DNA of 64,000 bases from Raffaelea ambrosiae (Eukaryota; Ascomycota; Sordariomycetes; Ophiostomatales; Ophiostomataceae): the NCBI GenBank assembly GCA_002778195.1, contig PCDI01000004.1:1124733-1188732 (forward strand), in the 5' to 3' direction. Below the pieces are notes generated by a model. That model ran no database searches. It was not told the DNA's origin and saw only the letters and a list, made by a program, of their open reading frames with translations. This document shows positions 1 to 11,017 of the stretch, one piece after another. Both the position numbers and the translations under genes were made by a program. Each line of letters opens with the position of its first letter. Within the stretch, counting starts at the first letter, position 1.

Positions 1-1204
1 TGGGCGGAGATTGGATCTGACTAAACGCGAAGATACCAAGAATCTGGAGGCCCGGCAGCGGAGTGGCGTAAACGGAGGCGACAGCGACATGCCGAAGAAG
101 CAAAGGAGACAGGGAGGCAGAGAGGACAGATATACCGGCGTCGTGCCCGTTTAGGCAGCAGCGGAATCCAGGCAGGAGCGGAATCCAGGCACCAGCTTCC
201 TGTTCTCGTTGTTGAGGGCTGCAGGGAAAACTGAAAACTCTACAAAGCCATTATCGCACTTTCTTCTTTGGGACGTTCTGCTCGTCTACTCTCACATGGT
301 CAGTGCGCAGGCCCCGGCAAAAGAGCCCCACCATCGGCACCAGCAGCTGTCAATTTACGCAAACATCAGGAACAATGCCCATTGTTGGTGAGATGCAAAC
401 TCGGTCCTAGCTGATCCAATCGCCCTCCTCCTTCCCTTTCTATCGGAGCGTGGATTTTGATCCAGTCCCCTGCTGCCGTCTTCGTTTTCCCTTACCCAGT
501 AGCCAGAAGGATTGGGGTCTTGCCTGTTTAGGAAGGAAGGGACTCAAATCGTTCGTTAAGAACACACGTGGTGCGGTCCCGTCTCTAGCCGAGGAGCCAC
601 ATCTGACGAACGCCCATGATACGTTTCTTCACGGACACTCGTATCTCGGAATTCCACGAGCAGTCACGGGATTTGGCAAATCGGGATTTGGCAAATGGGT
701 CTGAGACCACCTGCTAAAGAGGACACTAAGCAAACGAATCGTACATGACCAGTGCGAACGGGCGCAGACCGACAATTGTTCCGTGCTTGTTGCGCGCCTC
801 GTTGGACCCTGAAACCTACCCCTGGCCAACATCATACCAGCACGGAATTACCATTGCAGTTGGACTGCATCCGCGAAACTATCTGTGCTCATGGAAAGAT
901 TGTTCTTGTAAATTGTAACTACGGAGTACACAGAACTGTGGGGTAGGTGGGGGCCTGTGGATACCACGTGACTTGTCCGTTGTCACAGCAACTGGTAAAC
1001 TTTATTTGTCAATAACAACAAAACGCACTAAACCTCACCATCCCATCCACCAGGGCGGAGCACAGCACCTTCTTCCTCGACCAACGACTTCCTGCCAGCC
1101 TCGCGACTCGACGACACAACAACAATATCAACTGCAGGCAGGAGGAAACACACGTTTTTCGTCACTGTTGCTATTGCTATTTTTCTCACTTCACAGCAGC
1201 AACA
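1..1204. other. Intergenic region upstream of BUB1
   Basis: No open frame here has recognisable protein character, and none reaches the neighbouring gene in frame. The right end is the BUB1 promoter and 5' leader. I see no tRNA, repeat or splice-linked exon. The 3' end of a gene lying mostly outside the window cannot be excluded for the first few hundred bases. Confidence 0.5.
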
Positions 1205-4200
1205 ATGGCGAACTCCGGAGAACTCATCAGCTTCGATGTTATCGAGAGTCAGAAGGAGAACATCCAGTCTCTGCCTGGCGGCCGGTCAGCCAAAAAACTG
1301 GCCGAGCTCTACTCGCCCCAGTCTGCCGGGCTTCACGGCAAGCTGATGCCAACATTAACACCGACGCCAAACCCGGGCGAAACCAAGACTCTGCACGACA
1401 CAATCCGCGCCGACTTCGAAGCTGAGGTTGCCAACCTCGCCGAGTCGGACGACCCTCTCGACGTGTATGATCGGTATGTGCGGTGGACGCTGGACGCCTA
1501 CCCGTCCGCTCAGGCAACACCCCAGTCGCAGCTCCATCTCCTGCTCGAACGAGCCACCAAGACTTTTGTCGGCAACGCCCAGTACCGCAACGACCCGCGC
1601 TACCTGCGCCTCTGGCTGCACTACATCCATTTTTTTTCAGACGCGCCTCGCGAGGCGTATGTCTACCTGGCTCGCCACAATATTGGCGAGGCGCTGGCCC
1701 TGTTCTACGAAGAGTATGCCGCCTGGCTGGAGAGCGCCGGCCGCTGGGCCCAGGCCGATGAAGTGTACCAGATGGGCATGGAGCGTGGCGCCCGGCCGCC
1801 GGCGCGTCTGATGCGCAAGTATGCCGAGTTTGAGCAGCGGCGTGTCGTGCAGGCGCCAGAATCGCTGGACCCAGAAGCACCGGCATCGCCTGCCCTGCCC
1901 ACAGTTCGCCCAGCTCTGGTCGCCAAAGTGGACCCATTTGCCAGCGCAGTTGCAGCGGCGCGCGATCCTCAGGAAGCCCAGCAGCTGCGGCAACAACGCC
2001 AGCAGCAGCAAGCCAGCAGTCAAGCTGCGCGGTCAACCAAGCCGAAGATGGCCATTTTCTCAGATGCCGACACGTCGGCCCAAGCACCAGCCATGTCATC
2101 AGTTGGCAGCAGCACCAAAGGCTGGGAGAGCATTGGCTCTCTGGCGGAGAGGAAGAAGGAGAACGTCGTGGCAGCAAAGCCATGGGCGGGAGAGAAGCTG
2201 AAGGCAGGCGGGAAGAGGACCGCAACCAAGATGGCGGTGTTCAAGGACGCGGTAAGCTGATTCCACACTATCCTGTCCTATTCCTTCAAACAACGTGTTG
2301 ATCAATATAGGACTAATTTGTTGCGCATGGGACTGGCTTTGGCTGTTATCTTTTTCTCCCCTTTGGCGCAATGTATCTTTCTAGTCTCTAGCAAAATCAC
2401 ACATTACAATCCACCCATCACAATACCAGGTAACGGTGAACCCACAGTCTCGGAAAAAAGAGCGCGTCTTCGTCGACCTCCGGGTCGTGTACCCAACACC
2501 CGAGGAGCCTGGCACCGAGCTCAGCTTCGAGGAGATATGGGCGGCCAGCCGGGGACTGTTGCACAAGTCCTGGGACATGTCAGAGCGGCATCACCAGAAG
2601 TGCCTGCCTCTTGCTGAGGAGCCACCTGTCGTTGATCTGCTTGCAGATGCGGTTCAGACAAAACTCGTTGTCCACCGAGATATGGTGATGCTCGATGAGA
2701 ATGGTGCCATGATTAAGCCCCACGGAAATGCAGGAAAGCCAAAGAAGAAGAAGACGATGGAGATCAATGAGACGCAAATCAGTACGTGGACCAACTTTTC
2801 AGTCTTCTTATTTCGAACACTACTAACACGGCGTGCTTCAAACAGTCAAGGCCAAGCTGGATTCGCCGACCGGCCGCAAACTGAAGAAGAGAGGCTCGAT
2901 ATCCGAGCCCACCATGACCATACATACAAAGGCAGCAACGGACGACATCTACGAAATCTTCAACCAGCCGGTGCGCCAGCCAGCTGGTATTGATGATGAC
3001 GACGCCACTGAAGCCTCTGACGATGACTACGAGACTGATGGCGACTACACCAGCGGTGCCGAGAGCACAAACACAACACAGCGGATCTCGACCAGCGAGG
3101 CAGGTGATGAAGATGAAGCAGATGACGTAGATGATGTTGTGGATGGCGATGAGGTGCCGGACGAGAAGAGCATTGCCGAATGGGCCGACATGGCAATTCG
3201 CAAACCCATTCCTGATCTCGAGGATGAGCAGCTCGAGAGCCAGAGCAACAGCCAAGCCGACCCTCAGAAAGACGTCCAAACCATCGAATGTGTGGATGCC
3301 CATGTCGATGTCAGCTCAGACCCCGTTGGTGAGGTTGAGGAATCAGCTATTGCAGAGACGGCGGACCTCGTTCCAGTTGCCACCCCGGTGAGCCACATCG
3401 GCAATGCAGACGCTGTTGATGAGACCGAAGAGGAGCCTGATGAGTCGCTCAGCCCCCTGTCCGTTCATGGTCTGTCAAGGCAAATGAGTCGTGATGATAT
3501 GCCCCCACTTGCTTCTTCGCCAATGGCGGCGCCCGTCAAACAGAATGAGCCTCCCCGGACGAGAACCATCTTCATCCCCATCCCCCCCGAGGACTATGTC
3601 GCGCCCACCCGGCCATATAGGGATCCAGCCGAGGTGGCAAACAACCGTCTGCCATTTATGACACCCATTACTGAGCGCACGGAATCCTCGCTAGAGTTTG
3701 ATTCGGAGGACAACAAGCGCGCCTGGCATGCGAAAACGCCCAGCAAAGCCGTCGGCCGGTTCACTTCCATGTCCAGCCCGGAGGAGGATGGCGATGAGGT
3801 GGAGGAGGAAGATAACGAAGAAGCCGGCAGAGGCCTGGCGTCGGCTTCTGCCAGCAGCAGCCCCCTGCTGGATGTTGCCGATGACGACGACGACCTCCCA
3901 GGGTTTTCACCCGTGAAGCTACCCGCTTCCCTCTTCCAAGTGCCTGTAGAGGAAGTGGAAACCCCGGAAGCAGAGCCTGCGAAGGAGCTCGCTGAGGAAC
4001 CTGTCGCAGCACCATCGGTTATGCCAGTATCCAACGCCGCCATTGCTGTTCCGGCTCCCCGGGCACCTCCCATCAAGGGTCCCATCATCAAGGACACCCA
4101 GTGCAATCCGATCGACGAGAGCATCCGGACGGAGATTCTTGCCAAGATGCAGCCACCGCTGAGCTCCTACGCTGGGTTCTACGACCACCGCGACGAGAAG

Positions 4201-5424
4201 TGCGAAAAGGGTGGGGAGATTCGCCGTTATGCCAAGGCCTTGGCCAAGGCCAAGGCCAATGGAAGTGGTTCGGACCGGTCGAGCAGTACCGGTCTGCCTG
4301 CGGAGATCAAGTTCCCTGATTGCTCCTCTGAGTATGTTGTGCGTCGGGAGCTGGGTGCCGGCGCCTTCGCGCCTGTGTACCTGGTCGAGAACCTGCATGT
4401 TGCAGAGGAAGCAGCCGAGAACGACGAGAACGCGGTTGCGCAGATGGGTCGTGGCTCGTTTGCCAGTGCCCACACTAAGCGACACACGCTGGAGGCGCTC
4501 AAGATGGAGACGCCGCCAACCGTCTGGGAGTTCCACATGATGCGGCTGTCGCACACCAGATTGGGTCCGCAGCACCGCGCTACGGCATCCTTGGCCCCCG
4601 GCCTGGAGTGCCATCTGTACCGCGACGAGACATTCCTGTTCCTGCCGTTCTACCCACACGGCACACTGCTCGACGTGGTGAACCTGTTCCGTGGCGAGGC
4701 CTCGGGCGTCATGGACGAGACGCTGGCTATGTTCTTCGCCATTGAGCTGTTCCGCACCACTGAGGCGCTCCACTCCAAAAACATTCTGCACGGCGACATC
4801 AAGGCGGACAACTGTCTCCTGCGCCTGGAAGACCCGCTGAGCAGCCCCCGCCCGCGCCACGTGGACGGCAGCGAACAACAGCAGCTGTCAAGCCAGTGGA
4901 AGCGCGACGGGTCCGGTGGCTGGGCTGCGCGCGGCATCACGCTGATCGATTTTGGCCGGAGCATTGACATGCGAGCGTTCACCCCCGATGTGCGGTTTGT
5001 GGCCGACTGGAAGACGACGGCCCAGGACTGTGCCGAGATGCGCGAGGGCCGTCCGTGGACGTGGCAGATCGACTACCACGGCCTGGCCGGAGCCGTGCAC
5101 GTCCTGCTCTTTGGCAAGTACATGGAGACGGTGCGGTGCGACCAGGGCTCGGCCGGTCTCGGTGCGGCCGGCGTGCGGCGGTACCGTCTGCGTGAGGCGC
5201 TCAAGCGGTACTGGCAGACGGACATTTGGACCGAGACGTTCGACCTGCTGCTGAACCCGGGCGGCTGTGTGGCGAACGAGGAAGGTGGGAAGCTACCAGC
5301 GCTGCGGACGATGCGCAGCGTGCGGGAGAAGATGGAGACGTGGCTGGAGGCCAACTGCGAGCGTGGTGTTGGGCTGAAGAGTCTGATGATGCGGGTTGAG
5401 GCGTGGTCTCGGGTGAGGAAATAG
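1205..5424 (+). CDS. bub1: Spindle checkpoint kinase BUB1 (MadBub architecture)
   Basis: Exons 1205-2251, 2430-2781 and 2846-5424 give 1325 aa; the second intron has a perfect TACTAAC branch site. The N-terminus carries a KEN box (residues 17-19) followed by the Mad3/Bub1 TPR-like region (about 50-220). A second KEN lies at 318-320. A GLEBS-type Bub3-binding motif (ELSFEEIWAASRGL) lies near 379-393. A long acidic linker precedes a C-terminal protein kinase domain with a Gly-rich loop (GAGAFAPVY), Lys1019, HGDIKADN (Asp1117) and DFG (Asp1168). In the known family, Bub1 is recruited to kinetochores with Bub3, phosphorylates histone H2A and supports the mitotic checkpoint. All key kinase residues are present, so I infer an active kinase. 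The ATG chosen is the first in frame and sits directly before the KEN box. It converges with the AP endonuclease gene. Confidence 0.93.
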
Positions 5425-5745
5425 AGCATTGTTGGGGGGACGGTGTTTTTTGACGTCTTTTTTTTTTGGATTGGGGAGCTCTTTCTTTTCAAAGACTGCT
5501 GTTTTTTCTGTTTTCTCATGAGATACGCTTTTTCTGACTCTTCCTTTATTTTCGTATACTCGTTTTTTTGGCATACATACATACCCAATGTGGCTCATAA
5601 CTATCACGCACGTTTTTTTTTAATACAGTCCCCCGGAAATTTCATTCATGCATGCTTCTTTCTACCAAGCAAACCCCAGCTGCTAACATCGGGTGCTTCC
5701 CTTTCTCCTCCATTTCACCCATTCGTCTGTCCTTTGCCTCTCCTC
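5425..5745. other. Convergent 3' flanks of bub1 and apn1
   Basis: T-rich sequence between two convergent genes, presumably holding both 3' UTRs and polyadenylation sites. No gene seen. Confidence 0.6.
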
Positions 5746-7362
5746 TTATTTCTTCTTCTTGGCGTCCTTGGCTGACTTCTTGTCGACCTGCTCCTGCACA
5801 CGCTCCCGTTCCTTGGCGCCCTGTGCCTGCAGCGCCTCCGCCTTGGCCACAAACTCGTCGCTCTCTGGGTCCATGCCGATCAGGCTTTCCAGCAGCTTGA
5901 TCTCGTCCGCCCACACCTGCCGGTCCTCGACTTCCTTGCCGTCGCTACCGGTCCGCTCAATCGGCGTCTCGAGCACCATGGGCAGGCCCGCAAAGGCGTC
6001 GTGGTTCACCAGAGAATGGAACGCCCGCAGGCCCAGAAAGCCGGTGCCTATGTTGGCGTGCAGGTCCCGCCGGCTGCCCAGCGGCGCCTTGCTGTCGTTG
6101 ACGTGGAACGCCCGCAGGTACGACAGGCCCACGATGCGGTCAAACTCGGCGACGACGTGGGCAAAGCTCGCCGGGGTCCGCAGGTCGTAGCCCGCGGCGA
6201 AGCTGTGGCAGGTGTCGAGGCAGACGCCCACGCGCGACTTGTCCTCGATCTGGTCGATAATCGCCCAGAGGTCCTCGAACCGGTCGCCCACCGTCGTGCC
6301 GCCGCCCGCCATGTTCTCAATGACCGTCACCACGTCCGACGGCGCCGTGTCCTTGTGCGCCTTGTTGAGGGCGGCCGCGATCCGGCCCAGCGCCGCCTCG
6401 CGGCTGCCGCTGCCGGCCACCGCGGCGCCCGGGTGGAAGTTGTACAGCCCGATGCCCAGCGCGTGGCACCGCCGCAGGTCGTCGACAAAGTTGGCGTAGG
6501 CCTGGTCGGCCTTGGCCTGGTCGGGCTGGGCGAGGTTGACGAGGTAGGAGCCGTGGGGCAGGCAATGGCGGCCCGCGTCGTAGCCGAGCGCCTGGCAGCG
6601 GGCGCGAAAGTCGTCGCGCGCGTCGTCGGCCAGCGGCGGGTTCTGCCACTTGCGCTGGGACTTGAGGAAGAGCGCAAAGGCGTTGCCGCCAATGTGGACC
6701 GAGTTGGGCACGGCGTTCTGGACGCCGCCGGCGCTGCTGACGTGCGCGCCAATGTACATGGCCTTGGGCAGCGCGGCGACACTGGTGCGTGCGGCCAGCG
6801 GCGTGCTGTCGTCGTCGCCACGGCTTTTGCCTTTGCTTTTGCCTCTGGCGGACTGGCTGGCCGTCGTCTTGGCCTTTTTGGCTGGCTGGGCGGTCGCAGC
6901 AGCAGCAGCAGCAGCAGCAGTAGCAGTCGCAGCCGTTTTTGACTTGGTTGCGGGTTTTGCTTTTGCCGCAGGCTTCTTGGTCTTGGTCTTCTTGGTATCC
7001 TTCACGTCTGACCCGCTCTCGTCACTGTATTCATCATCGTCCTCTTCCTCTTCCCCCTCCTCTTCTTCTTTTAGTTTGCGTTTTCGAGATGCTGCCGTAC
7101 TCTTTTTGTGTGCTGGTTTCGGAGGAGCTGCCTTGGATGCCTTGTTCGGGGAGGGGCTTTCGGCCTTGATCGTAGCTCTGGTCGTCTTTGTTCTTGTCGC
7201 TGCTTCTGGCTTGTTGCTTGGCGTGGTATCTTTCTTGGAAGCTGCCGCAGCGACAGAAGAGGTTGTCGCCTTGCTGTTCGTCTGTTTTTTGGTAGAAGAC
7301 GACATCATGGCCGTAAAGGCGGACTTGGTCTTTCGGGGCGACTGGCGCAGAGGTAGAGACAT
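5746..7362 (-). CDS. apn1: AP endonuclease, endonuclease IV family (Apn1)
   Basis: Single-exon protein of 538 aa from the first true ATG. Residues 202 to about 500 form the endonuclease IV TIM barrel. It begins YIGAHVSSAGG and contains the metal-ligand blocks NFHPGAA, VIENMAGGG, CLDTCHSFAAGYD, HVNDSK and LETPIE, which supply the His/Glu/Asp ligands of the trinuclear zinc site. In the family the enzyme cleaves abasic sites and 3' blocking groups during base excision repair. The first 200 residues are a low-complexity Lys/Ala/Ser-rich tail with basic clusters (KKTKTKK, KGKSRG) and an alanine run, plausibly nuclear localisation or DNA contact. The C-terminus is also lysine-rich. The frame stays open upstream to a GTG at 7572, but that stretch has no ATG, so I start at 7362. 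Confidence 0.92.
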   Translation of the reverse strand: MSLPLRQSPRKTKSAFTAMMSSSTKKQTNSKATTSSVAAAASKKDTTPSNKPEAATRTKTTRATIKAESPSPNKASKAAPPKPAHKKSTAASRKRKLKEEEEGEEEEDDDEYSDESGSDVKDTKKTKTKKPAAKAKPATKSKTAATATAAAAAAAATAQPAKKAKTTASQSARGKSKGKSRGDDDSTPLAARTSVAALPKAMYIGAHVSSAGGVQNAVPNSVHIGGNAFALFLKSQRKWQNPPLADDARDDFRARCQALGYDAGRHCLPHGSYLVNLAQPDQAKADQAYANFVDDLRRCHALGIGLYNFHPGAAVAGSGSREAALGRIAAALNKAHKDTAPSDVVTVIENMAGGGTTVGDRFEDLWAIIDQIEDKSRVGVCLDTCHSFAAGYDLRTPASFAHVVAEFDRIVGLSYLRAFHVNDSKAPLGSRRDLHANIGTGFLGLRAFHSLVNHDAFAGLPMVLETPIERTGSDGKEVEDRQVWADEIKLLESLIGMDPESDEFVAKAEALQAQGAKERERVQEQVDKKSAKDAKKKK

Positions 7363-7632
7363 GGTAGTCGTCGACCGGAACGCGACGAACAGCCGCAGCG
7401 ATGCGGCCAGGGTGGAAGAGTTGACCGGAGAAGGGGCCGGTCTATTCTGGCTGGTAGGTGGTGGTGGTGAATTGGAGGCGAGTCGTCGTTGAACTCTTCT
7501 GACCTCCTTCGCAGGACTCGCAAATCTTTTTGGGGGGCTGCAAATTGGGCGTAGCTGCCCATATCGCGTCACGGCGTCCCTGTAGCTTCGCGCAGTCAGG
7601 TGACTTCAGCTGTTAGCACTCTAGCTTGGTGC

Positions 7633-7719
7633 GGGTATTGCTAGGTGTACGCGGCGTACGAAAAAGCAATTGTACGGGGTATTGTTAGGTGTACGCGGCG
7701 TACAAATAAGCAATTGTAC
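7633..7719. repeat. Two-unit 43-44-bp tandem repeat with internal palindrome
   Basis: Units at 7633-7675 and 7677-7719 differ at only a few positions. Each contains the palindrome GTACGCGGCGTAC-like core (GTACGC..GCGTAC) and ends CAATTGTAC. The repeat lies about 270 bp upstream of the apn1 ATG. Confidence 0.8.
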
Positions 7720-7730
7720 GCCCCTCCTTA

Positions 7731-7764
7731 GATGGCGTCACGTGCGCGCACTCGTGACGCCATC
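7731..7764. repeat. Perfect 11-bp inverted repeat with palindromic loop
   Basis: Arms GATGGCGTCAC (7731-7741) and GTGACGCCATC (7754-7764) are exact reverse complements. The 12-bp spacer begins with the self-complementary GTGCGCGCAC. The structure directly follows the tandem repeat. Function is unknown: a cruciform-prone site, a dimeric regulator site or a transposon remnant are all possible. Confidence 0.8.
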
Positions 7765-8885
7765 AAAGGCTTGTTCCAGCGTTCGGCGCCTGAACCAGGC
7801 TTAGGACCGCGTTAAAAGTCCAGGCAGCCTGCCAGGCTTGCCACACAAGAAAGACAAAACGCGACGGCGGTCGACCATACACCACCGGTACGCCACACAT
7901 AAGCACGCTGTAGGATGATATTCCCCTGTAGCTTCGTTTGACCAGTACAGCAGGAGCTCTTCAGCTTCGACCCCACTGATTCATACTATCATCAACCAGC
8001 AGTCTCCCACTGACCGCAAGGACGACAGTGACCAGTCAGAGGAATATGATCCTGATTCTGAAGCCGAACGAGCCTATTATGTGGCTCATGGTGGAATTCG
8101 CAAACTACTATAGTAGGTGGCAGCAGGAATTGACAAGCGAGTTGAGCTGGCTTCTCTTAACTCGTCCCATTCGGTCCCTCTCTTAGAGTTGCCAGCTCGC
8201 TCCCCTCGTTCGTCAGTATGCCACGGACTGCCACCTCGATCGCACACGGATCGACTGCTGGACATCTAACTACTGGCAGTATTGCGACCCCGCAGAACAC
8301 GTCTTGGGCCAGGAAAAAGATCCAGCAAGCCATTGAGTTGCTGTACACTGTACCTTGTAGCTTGCACGCCGAGGCACGTGCGGTCTGGCTTGCTATTTCT
8401 TTGCCTATCCAGTCCAGAAGTAGAATTTCATCCGAACGGAACAGTGAAGCCAACCAACTATTTCCAACGGGGATGAACCTTGTTGTCAGCCGAGTCATTC
8501 TCTGAAAACCTCCCTCCCTAGACGTCGAACTGGATTGTCAGCTCTGTGGAGCATACATGTGCAGATCGGACAAACACATCACTTATATCGAGACACGTAT
8601 TTTGCAATGCGAAATGTCATTCGTCTTGCAGTAAGCCATCTAATCTACCTAATTGAGAGAAGAAATGAAAGAAGAAAAGGAAGAAAAGCACACAAATCCT
8701 ATAAACAAAACCAAACATCCTAAGATTGTCCAAGCCCCCAAAACCACCAAATGCCGTGATCCGTCATTATAGTAAGCTATCCAATTGGAAGAGGAAGAAG
8801 GAGAAAAATACAGGTATGCAATGAAACAATTCGCACTCCTCCAAAACTCCCAGAAATCGCAAACCTCAGTTGTCGTTAGAACGTA

Positions 8886-9155
8886 TCACCTACCCCAACA
8901 CACCGATGTCGGGGCCGTTGCTAATCTAAATGGATGTTAGTTGCTAATCAATTTTCAAGTGCCAGTGCTATATTACTTACCCAATCCATAACCGGGGTCG
9001 CTGCAGTGATCACAAGGCCCAATGTAAGTGGTATAGGTATTATGCCGAGTTCCTGCACATGCACGCCGGCGGGCATTGCTTCTTGCGCAGCGTGAAACTT
9101 TGACTTGTTCGATGGTCCCGCAGCAGCGGCAAACCACATGATTGTATTGGCACAT
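8886..9155 (-). CDS. Putative small cysteine-rich protein (CxxC microprotein)
   Basis: Exon 8981-9155 ends at a consensus donor (GTAAGT). Joining it to 8886-8920 gives 69 aa; the second exon is less certain because several acceptors are possible. Cysteines at 2, 9, 11, 12, 23, 33, 48 and 51 include CxCC-G near the start and PCDHC (CxxC) at the end. This spacing resembles a loosely defined group of short fungal proteins starting MC and containing CG plus a late CxxC, possibly a small zinc-binding fold; that likeness is from memory and is not an identification. No signal peptide is visible. The minus-strand frame stays open and cysteine-rich for about 190 nt upstream of the ATG without another start codon. 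Confidence 0.4.
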
Positions 9156-10279
9156 GGTGACAGATGAGTGGGAATTGGGGAGCGTGAAGTTGTCAACAAG
9201 TGAAGCAAAACAAGAAGAGCTGGGATTGCAGTAGTTGAGATTGCAGCACTTGAAACAGCGGCAGTTGAGGCGGCAGCAGTTGAGGTGAGAGCAGCTGGAA
9301 TGATAGCAACTGCAATGCCAATGGCTGCAATCCCAGCTATCGAGAAACAGTCAGAATGAGACGAGTTGAATGATATGAGTTAAATGAGACGAATTCATTG
9401 AGTTAAGGGTTGATTAGAACGAGATGAGATGAGTTCGTAATGAGAGATAGTTCATACGAGATCTAGTGAAAAGGAGACCACCATTATATAGACATTTTGG
9501 CAGACTGTCTCGCGCCTTTTTTTTTTTCATGCACAAACCATTGCCCATCGCCTAAGAATTGAAACGGACCGAAGAGGTCTTAAACACTTCATGGGGCCTT
9601 TTCATTTCTTACAGACCACATCGGCCCATGGATGTTCCCATGCAGTCTTGTTTGTACAGCTCCAAGCTCTTGTCTCCTCAAGCATGGCCAGCTAGCGTCC
9701 CCAGGCACATTGCCGGCAGGGTATGGAATGGATTTCACACCGCATGTGGGCAAGGGGTTGTTGCCTCAGGCTCATGGCAAGGCCTTGGTCTACCATTGGC
9801 AGGATAGCCGTTTTTCCTAAAACATATAGGCTCTCAACATCCGAGTGCAGCATCCATCGCACTTTGAAATGGTCTTCCAAACATGCCGTCACGAGGCGGA
9901 AAAGTTCCAGTATGTGGACACAGGAATCAGCCTTGAGACAGAATCTCATCCTGGATGAGAGATATCGAAGCATGGCAGCCAAACAAAACAAGAACATGGG
10001 TACATCACAGACAGATAACGACAAGACGGCTGCGCCGCCATTAGCCCAGGCGCAGACACATACTCGTCGTTCATTCGCCTACAGCCCTGAGCGCGCATAT
10101 TTTCTTGCGATGCCCGGCCCCCACAGTTGCCTGGTGTAAACCGGCATTCTAATTGGCTGACCAGGCCAGAAAGGTCGTTTGTAGCCTTACGCCCAGGAAT
10201 GAGAACGGCTATACTCCCATTTCCTTCTGGACGGCTTCTTCTACACCAGTTTCTCTCCCGTTCAACTTTTGTTTTTCTG
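9156..10279. other. Low-complexity intergenic region
   Basis: Around 9225-9345 there is an imperfect short repeat built on GCAGTTGA. In one minus-strand frame it reads as a Cys/Asn-rich string continuous with the small protein at 9155, and on the plus strand as Ala-rich. It is followed by ATGAG-type repeats to about 9440. No other gene is recognised. The right end is the promoter of the next gene. Confidence 0.45.
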
Positions 10280-11017
10280 ATGCTGAACATGACAGAAGCA
10301 AACTCAAACATGGAACCAACGCCCGCACCAGTCATGGAAGTTGAAGTGGCTCCCGAGACCCGTGCCGACCTCGAGGCCCGGCGCACACTGCGGTGTCTGT
10401 TCCTCACCAAGCACGACTTTGACACCCGCAGCCCCAAAGTCCTCATGCCCTGGGGTGTTTCGACAGCAGAGTCGTTTGCCAGGGCCATTCTGGAGACCGT
10501 CGGACATCTTCCGAAACAGGCATCGGACCAGCCCGGGCAGCCTGGCCAAAAGGAAACAGAGCCCGCCCCGGTCCAAGCCACCGCGTCCCCGGCCGCATAC
10601 AGCGTGCAGCCGCTTGTCATTCGCCTGGAAAAAGGACAGGGCGTAGCCATCTGCTTCGATCTCTTCCTCGGGGACTGGGACGAGAAGGCGCGAAGCTCGA
10701 TCGTCAACAGCTTTGTGGAGCCGATCTACTTTGCGAAAGTCAGAGCGAACGCCAAACCCTTGTCCCGCAACAAGGGACTAGACCACAAGGCGGGCAGCAA
10801 GTATGAGAAGCTGCGGGAGTCGGACCATGGCCCGCTGCCCCTGTTCACCGACATTGCGGTCACCATGGTGTACAGTGAGAATGAGCGAGTCGACCCAGAC
10901 GTTGTTGCGGAGTGGATGCAGGAATGGGAGAAGGAGGAAACAGAGGGATACCTCGAGGGCGACGAGAACGACGAGAACAGGCCGACGTGGCAGAAGTGGC
11001 GGGTAGCAGAGCAGTGA
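10280..11017 (+). CDS. Hypothetical protein, acidic C-terminus
   Basis: Single-exon frame of 245 aa from the ATG at 10280; ATGs at 10199 (272 aa) and 10289 (242 aa) are also in frame. The extra N-terminus from 10199 is hydrophobic and basic (for example GRLLLHQFLSRSTFVFLML), so an organellar or membrane-directed form is possible. I do not recognise the family. Visible features are a charged central part (TLRCLFLTKHDF, RLEKGQGVAICFDLFLGDW) and a Glu/Asp-rich C-terminus ending in TWQKWRVAEQ. Codon usage is GC-rich and gene-like, which argues for a real protein. It is tandem with dus2. Confidence 0.6.
   Translation: MLNMTEANSNMEPTPAPVMEVEVAPETRADLEARRTLRCLFLTKHDFDTRSPKVLMPWGVSTAESFARAILETVGHLPKQASDQPGQPGQKETEPAPVQATASPAAYSVQPLVIRLEKGQGVAICFDLFLGDWDEKARSSIVNSFVEPIYFAKVRANAKPLSRNKGLDHKAGSKYEKLRESDHGPLPLFTDIAVTMVYSENERVDPDVVAEWMQEWEKEETEGYLEGDENDENRPTWQKWRVAEQ

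Larger units (their letters stand above)
7363..8885. other. Repeat-bearing intergenic region
   Basis: Upstream of apn1. It contains a two-unit tandem repeat and a perfect hairpin (listed separately). A 64-codon open stretch without ATG on the plus strand (7919-8113) encodes an acidic segment (KDDSDQSEEYDPDSEAE) and may be a relic of a mobile or host gene. From about 8500 the sequence becomes clearly more AT-rich than the flanking genes. No intact gene recognised. Confidence 0.45.

Noticed and set aside
7363..7572. N-terminal extension of Apn1 resembling a mitochondrial presequence
   Set aside because: The frame is open but begins at GTG and has no ATG upstream of 7362. It would need an unseen upstream exon, so I kept the ATG at 7362.
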